Assembly (NCBI GenBank): GCA_951804985.1
Contig: OX638132.1
Span: 10,025,529 to 10,089,528, forward strand
From: Dryomyza anilis
Taxonomy: Eukaryota > Arthropoda > Insecta > Diptera > Dryomyzidae
Length of the DNA stretch: 64,000 bases
Reading direction: 5' to 3'
In this document: positions 50,501 to 60,122 of the stretch, piece after piece
How positions within the stretch are numbered: the first letter of the stretch is position 1
Layout of the letters: the number at the start of each line of letters is the position of its first letter
The notes under the pieces: generated by a model
The model's database searches: none
Seen by the model: the letters and a program-made list of their open reading frames with translations, nothing else
Told to the model about the DNA's origin: nothing
Program-made: the position numbers and the translations under genes

Positions 50501-51926
50501 ATTAATATTATAAAAAGTAATTGTTGCATTTTTAAAGTTGAAATATCAATTATTAGATTTACATTTTCTTAACATGTGGTAAAAAAAATTGAGATCACGG
50601 ATTAACAATTGACAGATATATAAAGATTTTAGTAAATGAATATTTGGCATTTTGAAAATGTATTTGGTGACTTTTCGATCTACAACGGCGTTATATATGC
50701 TTTTTTTTATATTTATAACATTCAAATTTCAAACGATTATAAACCGAACTCATTTATATTGGTTCTAAGTAGGAATTACGAGATCTCAACCAAATCAATA
50801 CCAAAAATCTCTAAATTAAATCCTGAGATTGCAAAAAAAAAACGTGAAGATAAAATAAAAACTACTAAATTCCAAATTTGCAGACGTTAGCACATTACTT
50901 TTATTATACCCTAATGGTAAATCGTTGCTATTTATTATTCACAATTTTTGTATGTATAAACCTTTCTTTTTTGTTACCTGTAATATAAATTTTAACAAAT
51001 CGAAACGTTCCCGGGATTTCTTTTTCTAATCCCAAAAGACCCGGGATTTAAAAAAAAAATTGGAACTCCCAGTTCTAACTTATCATAATTAATATATTGT
51101 TTCACTGCACTATATTATGATCCATGAAGTCTCCAAAAATTTGAATTTTTATTTCCGAAAATGTAACCCCAAAAATCTCACCTTCCACCAATTCGTCATC
51201 GTCCTCGAAATCAATGTCCGAATAACCTTCCTCATCACTATCGCTCTCCTGCATATCAAATTCATCCTTGGTCAACGTATCGCCAAAGAAATTTGTAGTC
51301 GTTGCACCTCCTGTTGTTGTTGTCGTTGCACATGTTGGCGTCGACATTGTTGTTGCATTGGCATTGCCAACTGCGCCGAAATGTGTTGCTGTTATGCCAG
51401 CGCCGCTGCCGATAGTCGCCACTGGCGTCAATGCATTGGCGGGCAGCTGACTGATTATAAACAGTGTTGGCAACACTGACTGTGGCAGCACCACCGATGG
51501 GTTAGCGTTCGCCTCATTCAGCAGCGCCTGATTAAGCTCGCTGAGATCAGGCTTAATGTCATCGGCCGCCAATTCTGTATCTTCGATTTCGTGCTTCACA
51601 TCCATCAACAGCGCTGCAGCGTCTGTAGTTTTTGTTGTGGCCGTTGTCGCAGCAGCTACTGCTGGTACTTTTGTTGGTTTTATTTTGGTCGTTGTTGTTG
51701 TTGCTGCTGCTGTTGTAGTTGATGCTGGCACTGTCAAAGTTGTCGCTGCCGGCGTCTCCACCCGCATCAGTTTCTCTTTACTTACCGCCGTCAGTCGCGC
51801 TCTCTTGCGACGGCCGCTCGTCGTAGTCGTCGTCGACGGCGGCGGTGGTGTCCTCGTCGTCGTTTTAGCAGACATTTTATTATTTTGCTTAATTTTTAAT
51901 TTAAATTTAATTCTTGGCTGACTCAT
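47573..51926 (-). CDS. Domesticated piggyBac-transposase-derived protein (PGBD-like), three coding exons, 861 aa
   Basis: Coding exons on the minus strand are 51926-51182, 49472-48636 and 48576-47573. Junctions are G|GTGAG...CATAG|AT and G|GTGAG...TTGCAG|GA, and all phases agree. Residues 1-240 are low-complexity (Thr/Ala/Pro-rich, basic patch GRRKRAR that could be a nuclear localisation signal), ending in an acidic run DSDEEGYSDIDFEDDDE. Residues about 270-640 match the piggyBac transposase core: SNEEMQAFVGICLQM, LRNIADYW, MSLNRFQLILSALNF, LINYFNARMQIIY, LVLNEPLLYWKGR, GHTVYASKYYGSY, and WDKKLAIYVLNLILFNAFILY. Residues 798-833 form a Cys-rich C-terminal domain (CRIC, CCEVC, CETPC, final H), as in piggyBac proteins. 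The catalytic Asp of the LSxDE block is Asn450 and that of the DNxYxS block is Ser534; Asp636 may be the retained third. The open frames, intact splice sites and acidic/Ala-rich inserts argue for a host gene rather than a dead element. I used the ATG at 51926; the in-frame ATG at 51875 has a better translation context (AATAAAATG). The precise physiological role is unknown; DNA binding is likely. Confidence 0.88.
50044..50271. mobile_element. MITE of the CACCCAGAAAAAAA family, copy in the piggyBac-gene intron
   Basis: Ends CACTCAGAAAAAACATT and GAGTTTTTTTCGGAGTTC. The core has TTAGTCAATAGCATATTTGT and CCTATTGACAAATTTTAATG in the reverse orientation of copy 1. It splits a GGAACCG-rich repeat. 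Confidence 0.7.
50436..50690. mobile_element. Second copy of the 256-bp GTAGAACGAAAAGTC MITE
   Basis: Ends CGTCGTTGTAGAACGAAAAG and TTTTCGATCTACAACGGCG, internal sequence closely similar to 5204-5459 reversed, e.g. AAACTTAAATTTCGAGTTTG. It sits in the first mapped intron of the piggyBac-derived gene. Confidence 0.8.
50890..51085. mobile_element. Partial copy of the same CCCGGGATTT repeat family
   Basis: It shares TTTTTTGTTACCTGTAATAT, a GGGATTTCTTTTTCT block and a GGAACTCCCAGTTCT-like end with the copy at 55566. It lies just inside the donor side of the first mapped intron of the piggyBac-derived gene. Confidence 0.55.
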
Positions 51927-53717
51927 CCGTCGACCTTCATCACTTACTGGATCCACACACAAAGCGACAAAGACAAACTGTTTCGGCGGCACCGTCTGAA
52001 AAGAGAAGGAACCACAAAACAGCGCGTCGCGCGCTTTCAACGTACGAAAAAAAAAAAACGGCAGCGACTTCGCATCACATGTTGCTGTTGTTGTTTTTAA
52101 TAATATTCTGCTGCTTCAGTTGGCGCTGTCTTTTCATATTGCATTTTGTTGTTGTTCAGATTTCTCTATTCAAAATGTGTAGTTCCTTCTCTATCGCACA
52201 CAAGCCGCATGTCGCATATTGCTATCTCTATCGGCTGCACATTGTGTTGACTGGCAAACATGTTACTTCTCTGTCTAACTGACCCGTCAACGGTAATGCG
52301 GTCTCACATTGTTTTTCGTGCATTCGCGTTTGTTTCGTTAACAATGTTTCGTTCAGTTTTGTACGGTTGTTTAAGAGCGCGCTCTCTCGTATGTTTTTTT
52401 TTTTATCAAGAGCATATGGTGCGGGCAGGGATGAAATTCATACAAATTTCAACTATATGCAAAATATCTCATTATTTTCTTGAAAAACCAAGCTGTGTAT
52501 TATTTGTATAATTAAAATGTTCTGATATGGCTTTTATGAAATTTGATAAGTATTAAAAAATATTTTGAATTAAATTTAAAACTGAAATTTAAGACATACT
52601 TCTTCTGTTAATATCCACAGATAGGGTGCAGCAATTATGACATGTTTTTATTTTCGAAATTAGAATTCTACAGGTGCGGAATCGATGTGAACAAATCCCT
52701 AGAGAAAAATCATTTAAAATTTTAGCAGCTTATTAGTCATCTTTCGTGTACGAGTAGCATTCAAATTTGGTCCAAAGTCGCAAAAATTATTTTTTATAGG
52801 GTTCATACTGAAATATTACTTGACCGCAGAATGTTACAAACCCTGTCGAGGTTTCGTTTTTACGCTACTAAGGTACAGTGTTTCGTTTTACAAAATAAGA
52901 GCGAAAATGTAAGTTCAACGCAATATTTAGAAGTTCAGGAGCTTGTGCGAACACGTAAAATTATAACCAATTGAAATGAAAATCATTTTGAAAATTCATA
53001 TTTTAGAAATTAGCACTGTTCATAATTTATGATCGTTGGATATCCATAAGTCACATTTCAAATAAATTTGCTTTAATATTAGACATTTCTGTTTTGAGCA
53101 GGGGCTAATGTCATTTAAGTATCAGTTCAAGTTTCAAAATTATCTAAACGATTTCGTTTCTGTAAGGTCCCTGACAGTGACTAAAACCCTTTAGAATATC
53201 TATTCCGTCTCTGGTACTAAGATTTTTTCAAAAAGCATTTCAGATTCTGTTTTCAACAAAAAATATATGAATTCCGATATCACACGTTTCCAAAAATCAA
53301 AACGTTTCTCGTACCGTTTCCGATTCCTGTTCTTTGAGGTCCCTGGTTCTGAGTGTAGGAAAAATCGTGTTGAGTAGTGTTATTTTAATGTTCTTAACCT
53401 TTCTGACTTTCGATAGAAAATAAAAATACATTCTTTGAATTAAATTTCAAATTAGATTTGCTGAGATATAAACTGTTTGAATTCAAAAGACAATTGTAGG
53501 GTATGGTGGAATAAAGGGTCAAGTACATATATTCTGAAATTTGCACTGCTTCGTTTGGTATCAAAATCATCCATATTTGAACTATATACACTGAAAAATC
53601 ATGTATTGAATACGTATTCTACACAATATGAGTTTTGTTTATATCATAAACATCGCCATTATTATTATACAATAAAATTACACAATAATTACATTTTTTT
53701 TGTTATTTTTTTTTCAG
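51927..53717. other. Upstream region of the piggyBac-derived gene and end of the CCT7 intron
   Basis: On the minus strand, CTCTTTTCAG before ACGGTGCCG near 52000 could be an acceptor of an untranslated exon, and GTAAGT near 51950 a donor. The region 52060-52400 is less AT-rich and holds GAGCGCGCTCTCTCG near 52375, a GAGA-like sequence that fits a fly promoter. From 52.4 to 53.7 kb it is AT-rich with a GGTCCCTG-flanked repeat (53150-53350). Confidence 0.35.
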
Positions 53718-53941
53718 GTGGCCAATGGTTTGGCGTTGACATCACCAAGGAACATATTGCCGACAACTTTGAGGAGTGCGTCTGGGAACCATCCATCATC
53801 AAGATCAACGCTTTGACCGCTGCCTCTGAAGCGGCCTGCATGATTCTCTCCGTCGATGAGACCATCAAGAGCCCACGCGCCGGCGAAGCACCCATGGCTG
53901 GAGCACCACCGATGGGTCGTGGCATGGGAAGACCCATGTAA
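53718..53941 (+). CDS. CCT7: CCT7 (T-complex protein 1 subunit eta), last coding exon
   Basis: This terminal exon encodes 73 residues plus TAA. It begins [19 protein letters not shown], continues with [19 protein letters not shown] and [19 protein letters not shown], and ends with a Met/Gly/Pro-rich tail. This is the C-terminal equatorial segment and flexible tail of CCT7. The tail of each CCT subunit projects into the folding cavity. The acceptor is a long T-tract with TTTTCAG at 53711-53717. The first two bases complete a Gly codon begun at 30884, giving [11 protein letters not shown], which is the expected family junction. The intron between is 22,833 bp and carries a complete gene on the other strand. 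The stop is followed by an AT-rich 3' UTR with AATAAA at 54113. Confidence 0.96.
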
Positions 53942-54112
53942 ACATTAACATACCAACAAAAACAACCACCTTATCATTATTAATATAAACTGCAAAAAAA
54001 TAATTAAAACTTTAAATTGAAAATAATAATAATTATCACACATCTCTGCTATTCTGTCTCTCATTAACATACACACATTATTTAATGTTTTTCATTTAAA
54101 AATTATTAAAAT

Positions 54113-54118
54113 AATAAA
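54113..54118 (+). terminator. Candidate CCT7 poly(A) signal
   Basis: AATAAA lies about 170 bases after the CCT7 stop codon in an AT-rich 3' UTR. It is the canonical animal cleavage/polyadenylation hexamer. Other AT-rich hexamer-like words are nearby, so the cleavage site is not fixed by sequence alone. Confidence 0.5.
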
Positions 54119-54525
54119 AAGTGAAACACAATCTATTATTTTAGTGTTAAAAATTTGATTTATTTACTGTGTTTATAAAATATACAGTTCTTTAATATGC
54201 ATTTGATTTTAACAAATATTTTTTTTCTATTAATTATCTTTGCTGCTACTTTTTGAATAGTAGTAGCTACTTAAAACAAACACATGCTAATTAAAATGCT
54301 TACATATTAAATTTAATAATAAATGAAGTTGAACAAAACTGTTTTTGAAACATTTTGTAAAATATTATATATACATTTGTTTTAATTTATGTTAGGTTAA
54401 ATAGGACTTACTTTTTCAAAGAATTGAAATCAAAGAAATTGGAGCTGAAATTGATTCTCTAAATTTAAGTTGTTTTTTTTTACTATACATAACTTATCAA
54501 CTATTATTCACGACGAAAAAATCAA

Positions 54526-54531
54526 TTTATT
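54526..54531 (-). terminator. Candidate poly(A) signal of the minus-strand MADF-BESS gene
   Basis: AATAAA on the minus strand is about 60 bases past the TAG stop at 54591-54589. It faces the CCT7 poly(A) region about 400 bases away, so the two transcription units converge without overlapping coding sequence. Confidence 0.45.
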
Positions 54532-54588
54532 ATAGTATCTTTAAAGCTACAACGTGCATAGAAGAGTTAAAGTCTCCTTTTTCATAAT

Positions 54589-56048
54589 CTACATTGCTGC
54601 CTCAGTTTGCTGCAAGTCTACCTCCTCGCACAGCAACTGTTGTATCTTCATGCGTAGCAACATTTTGCGTTGCGTTGGCAACTCGCGCATTGTCGGCACC
54701 AGACTCATGGCGAAATGAAAATCATCGTTGGCCACATCATCGGCCGCACGTTGCAGCATCAAAGTTGTCCTTGTCTCCGTTGCATGCAATGGTTGCGAAA
54801 CATCAGCATTTGTTTGTGTTGCCTTCGTACTGCTGCTGTCGCTAGCAACATTTGAGTTTTTTAATGCGTCGTCTGTTACATGATTTGTATTTTCAAAGAA
54901 AACAAAATTATCCTCTGCTGAACCTTTGCGACGTTTCGTAACCCTAAAGGACTCATCCTGTTTGTTGCGCCCCACAAAGGCATCATTTGTAGTTTTCTCC
55001 TTGCTTTTTCGATGTTTATTTGTTGAAGGTTTCTCATAATATTCCGCATCTGCTACTGTCGTTTCCTGCACAATAGTATCATCGTACTCACATTTGATTT
55101 GTACACTTTCATATGGATGTAGTTCATCCAACCCATAACTACTGTCCAAATTGTATTCCCCATATTCCTCGGCTCTCCCGTCATCGTAATACTGTTGATG
55201 GTCGCTCTCCTCCAACTCATTATCTTCTCCATAATTGTCGTCTACAACACTTGAGTCGTCTTCATTACGACGCAAACCCCTTGTGCCGATATGACTTCCC
55301 AGAAATTGCAAATGTCGATAATATATCCAATTCGGCAGTTCTGTTTTTGAATTTTGTTTCTTACGCGCCAAGTATTTGTAATGTTCCCGCCGAAAAATAT
55401 CATTTAAGCCTTTCCATTTGCGACGCACCTCATCTTCTAAAAAAATTTTAAGTTTTATTTAAATAATATTTTTTTTTTACTTTATTAAAGTAAACTATAA
55501 AAAAAAACATAACTATTATGTCCCAATGACTTTAAAGTCTAAAATAACAACGTATTAATCAACATGGCATTCAATTCCGGATTCCCAAAATATTGGGATC
55601 CCGGAGAAATTCCGTACCGAAAATTCCGAAATGAATTAAAATGAAAATGACCAAATTTTTAATTTGCATATTTTCATTATTTTTCAATAGACCTTGATGA
55701 TAAATGTTTGTTAACAACGCTGCTTATATTTTTCACAAAGCTGTATGTATAAATTTTCCTTTTTTGTTACTTGTAATACAAATTTTAATAATTCGGGCCT
55801 AATATCGGGATTTCTTTTTCTTATCCAAGCAAATCCCGTGGTATTGTCAAAATGCTTCGGGATTGGAACCTCTAGTAGTATGAAAAAAATATATAATATT
55901 CCCCCTTTTTATTACCCGTTGCTTCAGTCAACTCAGCCACCTCCATCCACAGTTGCTTCTTTAGGTCGCGATGTCTATATTGCTTCGATGTGCGTTTCCA
56001 AAGTGGGCGACGTACAAATATCGCCTCTATCAATTTCTCAGTATTCAT
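54589..56048 (-). CDS. MADF-BESS domain protein (putative transcription regulator), 326 aa
   Basis: Two exons on the minus strand, 56048-55916 and 55436-54589, join in phase (G|GTAAT ... TTTTTTTAG|AA gives Glu45). The MADF domain spans about residues 4-75: EKLIEAIFVRRPLWKR, KQLWMEVAEL, then EVRRKWKGLNDIFRRE with the usual Trp and RKW helix. A long acidic, Tyr/Glu/Asp-rich middle follows (EDNELEESD, YDDGRAEEYGEYN), then a basic KHRKSKEK stretch. A BESS motif spans residues 282-313 (DDFHFAMSLVPTMRELPTQR...). MADF domains bind DNA in a Myb-like way and BESS motifs mediate protein contacts; both are abundant in fly transcription regulators. I start at the ATG giving MNTEKLIE because MADF proteins normally begin this way. 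An in-frame ATG at 56093 would add MLLLLAAVVADSFCA. The gene converges on CCT7. An AATAAA lies on - at 54531-54526. Confidence 0.93.
55566..55875. mobile_element. Shorter decayed relative of the 732-bp hAT-type element, in the MADF-BESS intron
   Basis: Both ends are recognisable in reverse orientation (TTCCGGATTCCC...GGGATCCCGGAG at the left and GCTTCGGGATTGGAACC at the right), with TACCGAAAATTCCGAAATG next to the left end. It is internally deleted to about 310 bp. No target duplication remains. It occupies most of the 479-bp intron 55437-55915. Confidence 0.7.
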
Positions 56049-56721
56049 CGCGCAAAACGAATCAGCGACTACTGCAGCCAACAGCAACAACAAAATACAT
56101 ACACAACGAACGCACGAACGAATAGTACTTGGCTACAAAAAGCAGCGAATACGACTGAGTGGTAGCGAAAACGAGCACAAAATGAAATGAATAATTAAAA
56201 TGACAGCAACGAATTTTGTAGCGTCAACATAACGAGTTGTCGCTGACAGTAGCGAGAAACGACAACGAGTTGGTCTACACTGTGACCAGTGTTGCTACTT
56301 TTCCAAAATTGTGGTAGAATTACCAGTTTTTTCGGAACTTTTAGATTTCTGCCATTTCTACTACGGAGGGTTCAAAATTTACAATTTTTTAAAGTTATTT
56401 AAAATTTCTAATGTTGTTCCTAAAAACTATCAAACTTAAATCAGAATATTGAAAGAAATAACCGTATGTTTAAAAATGAATTCTAGACAAACATTGAAGC
56501 TCCAATATGTGCCTTTTATAATGAATATATATTTTATATAATGAATATATTTAAAAAATCTATATTTTACGTTTTTGCAAATATATAAAAAGCTACCATT
56601 ATTTTGTGAAATCTACCACTATGTTTTGCCCAATCTACCAATAATTATAATTTTTAACACTGACTGTGACAATTGTTTCGTAATATTAAGGAACATTTAA
56701 TTTATATAGCGTCAATGTTAA

Positions 56722-57000
56722 TAAAATAATAATAGTTAGGCACTACAGTTCTGTAAGAACTTAGGCCGAGCTCTCTCACCATTTTGAGTTGTGCGTGTTA
56801 TATTTGTACTCGAAGTGGTGGGACCTACAGTTTATATAGGCAATGTTTTTACTCTCGGAGGTTTGCCATTTACTGCCGAGAGGTAGCGCGGTATAGAAAA
56901 ATGTTTCAATGAAAAGATGTTGTTAGCCCCAGTCCAGGCTTGAACCGGGGACCTTTCGGCTCGCAGTCCAACGCACTGACCAATGAGCTACTGCGGCTAC
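56722..57000 (-). repeat. tRNA-derived SINE with internal deletion, between the MADF genes
   Basis: The ATT-type tail is at the left and the tRNA head (B box CCGGTTCAAGCC, A-box region TAGCTCATTGGTCAGTG) at the right, on minus. About 35 bases covering the segment CCGAATCCGAACGGCGGG are missing in the middle. Target duplications are not clear. It sits between the minus-strand MADF gene and MADF copy 1. Confidence 0.8.
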
Positions 57001-57194
57001 AAGTTTTACTTATTTAAAGAATTGTATTATCTTAATAAAAGGGATCTTTCCTTATTATAAATAAAATGTTGCCTTAAATTCAGGAACTTATCTTTATTAT
57101 TTTTTTAATGTAATAACATTAACATGGTTGAGTTGTTATACATTTAGTTCCCTGAGTTGGCAACCCTGTGCAATCATATATCGCAAACTCGTTG

Positions 57195-57255
57195 CATGCC
57201 ATTTTGTATTGCCTGCGCGTTAGTCGTTGCTCGCCTGTTCTAGTGTGTGGTTATT
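57195..57255 (+). promoter_or_regulatory. Conserved 5' region of MADF copy 1
   Basis: The block just upstream of the copy 1 ATG (TTTTGTATTGCCTGCGCGTT, then AGTCGTTGCTCGCCTGT) is almost unchanged in front of copy 2 at 61297-61345. It is GC-richer than its surroundings and lies 50-100 bases before the ATG, so it is the likely core promoter or 5' UTR. No TATA box is obvious. Confidence 0.5.
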
Positions 57256-57301
57256 GTTGTTTGTTGTTGTTAATGGCATTTTATTTTATCGTTCCCCTAT
57301 A

Positions 57302-59167
57302 ATGAAAAAGAGTACGGACAAAAATGATTTGGAGTTAATTGCTTTAGTGCGCGATCAGCCACTGCTGTGGAACCAAATGCATAGGTATTATCGCAGACTA
57401 CACAAGAGCAATGCGGCTTGGAGACAAATCGCGCTAGAGCTGGATAGCAGTTTTGAGAAGGAGAATGAGCAACATCAAAAATACATGGGTAAGAAGCAAT
57501 TAATTTGACCGCTCGAAATAAAATATAATAAACGTTCGGGGCCGCTCATAGATGCCAACTTCGTTGGAAAAATCCCTTTTGAGGATTTTTTGATTGCTGA
57601 GGGATTAGGGATTTCCCTCTAGATTTTTGAATTCAGCGGATTTTCATGAGGGATTTTTTTTCACACACGTTTTTTTTATTATTTGGCGTATATTTTTTGA
57701 TACGTATTCTATATTATTTTGTGCGATGAATTTCACAGCGACGCGCAGAAGAACAATCTAGATTTATTGCTTTACAGAGTTGCCATGTTTTATTTTTAAT
57801 ATTACAAAAATAAGTTATAGAATTTTAAAACAAGTTGATTTGAAGAAATTTAATTTTCAACGAAATTATATAAAATGATAAAATTAATGTTATTGACAGC
57901 CAAAAATTATAATGTTTTTAATTATTTGATGCAAAAACAGACATTCAGACAAAACAATAGATGTCATGAAATGAAATTAAAGTTCCTTTTAGTTTGTAAC
58001 AAAATATGTGATGAATATTTATTTGAGATGTTTCATATTAATCTTCTTAATGAACTTTTTTTTAATAAATCACTATTTTAAACTTTATTTTTTTTTATAA
58101 ATGTGAGATTTTTTGAGGGATTTTTAATGCCTGAGAGATTTTAAGTGCGATTTTTTATTACTGAGAAATTTTATTTCTGAAAACGTCTCACGAGGAATTT
58201 TTTACTGTGGGAAAAAGCGATTTTTTTGAGGGATTTTAGGTTGGAATTTATGGGGCCGCTAGCCCCTGTTCGTCTTGGATATATTAATTGGGTCGGAAAA
58301 AATAAGAAATTGTCGCGTAATGTGGGAAAAGAAGGCCAAAACTACTTTAAAATAAGGAAAAACAAGTAATCGGCCTACTTTTATTTTAATTATTTTTACA
58401 AATCTGTTAAATATATTCAGAAAGTTTGAATATAATATAAATGTAGTTGTAATAAAACTTATTTTTATTTTATTTCGAGCGTCCCTATAAAAAAAAAACT
58501 TCTACCATTTTATTTACCGCTTCACACTTCCCCTTATGTAGTACACGCTATTATCAAGCGCTGGAAAAACGTGCGCGACAATTTCTTCCTCAGTCGTCGT
58601 CGAAAGCAAAAGACCCCCTACATTTACAATGAACAGCTACAGTTTTTGCTAAAGTTGAAAGAAATTCCGTCAAAAACAGCGCCAACACAAATCACAAATT
58701 CGCGAAAATTGAGCAAAAAAATGGAAAATTTATCAAATAATCAAAATAATGACAATCATGCTAATGACATGGACGTCACCTATCCATCTGCAGATAATGG
58801 TGGTATTCAGATACGAATTATGCCAACTGTTGATTTTTATGACACCATAATCACTGAAAATGTCGCGTGCAAAAGCGAAGCAACTACAGTTGATGCATCT
58901 GCTGCTGCAATTAAAACTGAAGCCAATGCTATTGAAACATTTTACGAAGACACCGCGACAACCCTACAGCCTTCCTCCTACAAAGACCACAATGCTACAA
59001 TAATCCCACAACAACATCAGCTGGTTTACGATGAGGATCAGTCCTTCTTTGACTCGTTACGAACCTCTGTGCGCGATTTGAATGAATCTGAAAAATTTGA
59101 ATTTCGCATTGAGGTTATGACGATAATCAAACGCATCAAAGAAAAGCGCACAAATTCCAATGTTTAA
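57302..59167 (+). CDS. MADF-BESS domain protein, tandem copy 1, 270 aa
   Basis: Exons 57302-57488 and 58542-59167 join in phase (ATG G|GTAAG ... TTATGTAG|TA gives Val63). The MADF domain covers about residues 9-85: LELIALVRDQPLLWNQMHRY, AAWRQIALEL, then IIKRWKNVRDNFF and a basic SRRRKQK run. The middle is Asn/Thr/Ala-rich and acidic. A BESS motif lies near residues 230-262 (SFFDSLRTSVRDLNESEKF...). The likely role is DNA-binding transcription regulation, inferred from domains only. The start ATG follows a stop-free stretch, but the upstream in-frame codons encode a Leu/Val-rich peptide without an ATG, so 57302 is the natural start. AATAAA at 59205 is a candidate poly(A) signal. The 1,053-bp intron carries a 705-bp hAT-type insertion that the sister copy lacks. 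Confidence 0.92.
57548..58252. mobile_element. hAT-type non-autonomous element in the intron of MADF copy 1 (705 bp)
   Basis: The ends are inverted and imperfect (CATAGATGCCAAC at the left, the complement of CATAAATTCCAAC at the right). It is flanked by an exact 8-bp direct repeat GGGCCGCT (57540-57547 and 58253-58260), the target-duplication length of hAT transposons. Subterminal regions repeat the word GAGGGATTTTT. No transposase frame is seen. The homologous intron of copy 2 has no such insertion. Confidence 0.75.
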
Positions 59168-59569
59168 GAATATAATATTTCCAATATCTATTAAATATAA
59201 CTGAAATAAAAATTTTAGAAATTCCTATTATAATAAGATTTTAAATATTAACAAGTGCTTTTGAAATATTGTTTTTTTTTTTTTTTCAATATAAATAATT
59301 GTATAAGCGGTCAGGAAAGTTAGTTAAAAAAATATTAAACATTTTGAAATAAGGTAATTTACTACAAATTTTAAACATTTATTAATTTTACGCTCAAACC
59401 TGGAGTATATGAATTAATTGAATAGAGCAGATTTTAAATTGATGAATGGTGTTAAATAGTATATATAAATATAATAAAAAAATTACCCACTTTTACCCAA
59501 TATATTTTTTTTATCCAAATTGATTTTTGCAAACTGATTTGCCGTCTCTCAGTACGACTGACAGAAACA

Positions 59570-59690
59570 CTCGTCACGCGTTGTTGGTACTGGCTACAAA
59601 AAGCAGCGACTACGACTGAATGTTAGCGTGAACGAACACAAAAAGGAACGAATAGAGTTTCTCTACACTGTGAGAATAGTTTCCTTACTA
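59570..59690 (-). repeat. Duplicated fragment of the upstream region of the first MADF-BESS gene
   Basis: Words such as TGGCTACAAAAAGCAGCGA, TACGACTGA, TTAGCGTGAACGA and CTCTACACTGTGA recur in the same order at about 56131-56285, directly upstream of the minus-strand MADF gene. The fragment carries no coding sequence here. It marks the left part of the tandem unit that also contains MADF copy 2. Confidence 0.65.
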
Positions 59691-60122
59691 TTAAGAAACA
59701 TTTACTTCAAGTAGCTCAAGATTAATTTTACGTACTCAATAAACACCCAGCTTCAAGTTAGGCTCAGGCTCACGAAATTAGATTGTAAATTGAATGTGAA
59801 AAATAAAAATAATCAAAATAACATTGATTTTTACTCCAAATAAATTAGTTCTGACATATTTGATTCAAAATAGAGCATTTTTCAACGATCTTACTTGAAT
59901 GACGCATTTTTCTCAAAACGTATATAAGTTGAGCCTCTTTTCTGAATGAAACTGAGACACTCAGGATCTTCAAAAATTGCCATTTTAAACGTGTGATTCC
60001 ACTCAAAACAGTTCATGTGTGTAAAATAACATATTTTTCATGAAAAACACGTTAGATGTCATATTTACGGAGGCATTAGTGTTTTTATTTGAAAAAAATG
60101 CGTAAATTAACTGCAATAAATG

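Larger units (their letters stand above)
49473..51181 (-). other. First mapped intron of the piggyBac-derived gene, packed with nested repeats
   Basis: The intron runs from GTGAG at 51181 to CATAG at 49473. It contains a CACTCAGAAAAAA-type MITE (50044-50271), a 255-bp MITE with GTAGAACGAAAAGTC ends (50436-50690), and a partial hAT-type repeat with CCCGGGATTT words (about 50890-51085). A GGAACCGGAA-rich repeat lies on both sides of the first MITE (about 49830-50043 and 50272-50430), which means the MITE landed in it. A relative of that GGAACCG repeat lies in inverted form at about 53150-53350. Confidence 0.75.
30885..53717 (+). other. 22.8 kb last intron of CCT7, hosting a nested antisense gene
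   Basis: The intron is defined by phase-compatible GTGAGT donor and TTTTCAG acceptor between two unmistakable CCT7 exons. It holds the piggyBac-derived gene on the minus strand (47573-51926), a solo LTR, three SINE copies, a broken mariner copy, two copies of an unclassified repeat with a TATAGTCGG end, and a 204-bp tandem triplet. The stretches at 31.0-34.4, 34.6-35.8, 39.2-40.6, 41.5-42.5, 43.2-43.9 and 45.1-47.5 kb show only AT-rich sequence, low-complexity runs and unclassified decayed repeats. No further exon is supported there. One unclassified patch at about 31490-31680 is rich in GGGCC/GGCCC-type short inverted words and looks like the end of an old transposon. Confidence 0.85.

Noticed and set aside
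51117..52282. Plus-strand open frames rich in Val/Ala/Thr opposite the first piggyBac-gene exon
   Set aside because: Reverse reading of poly-Thr/Ala codons; no conserved sequence.
54594..55451. Plus-strand frames across the minus-strand MADF-BESS gene
   Set aside because: Shadows of the real frame; the minus strand holds the MADF and BESS motifs.
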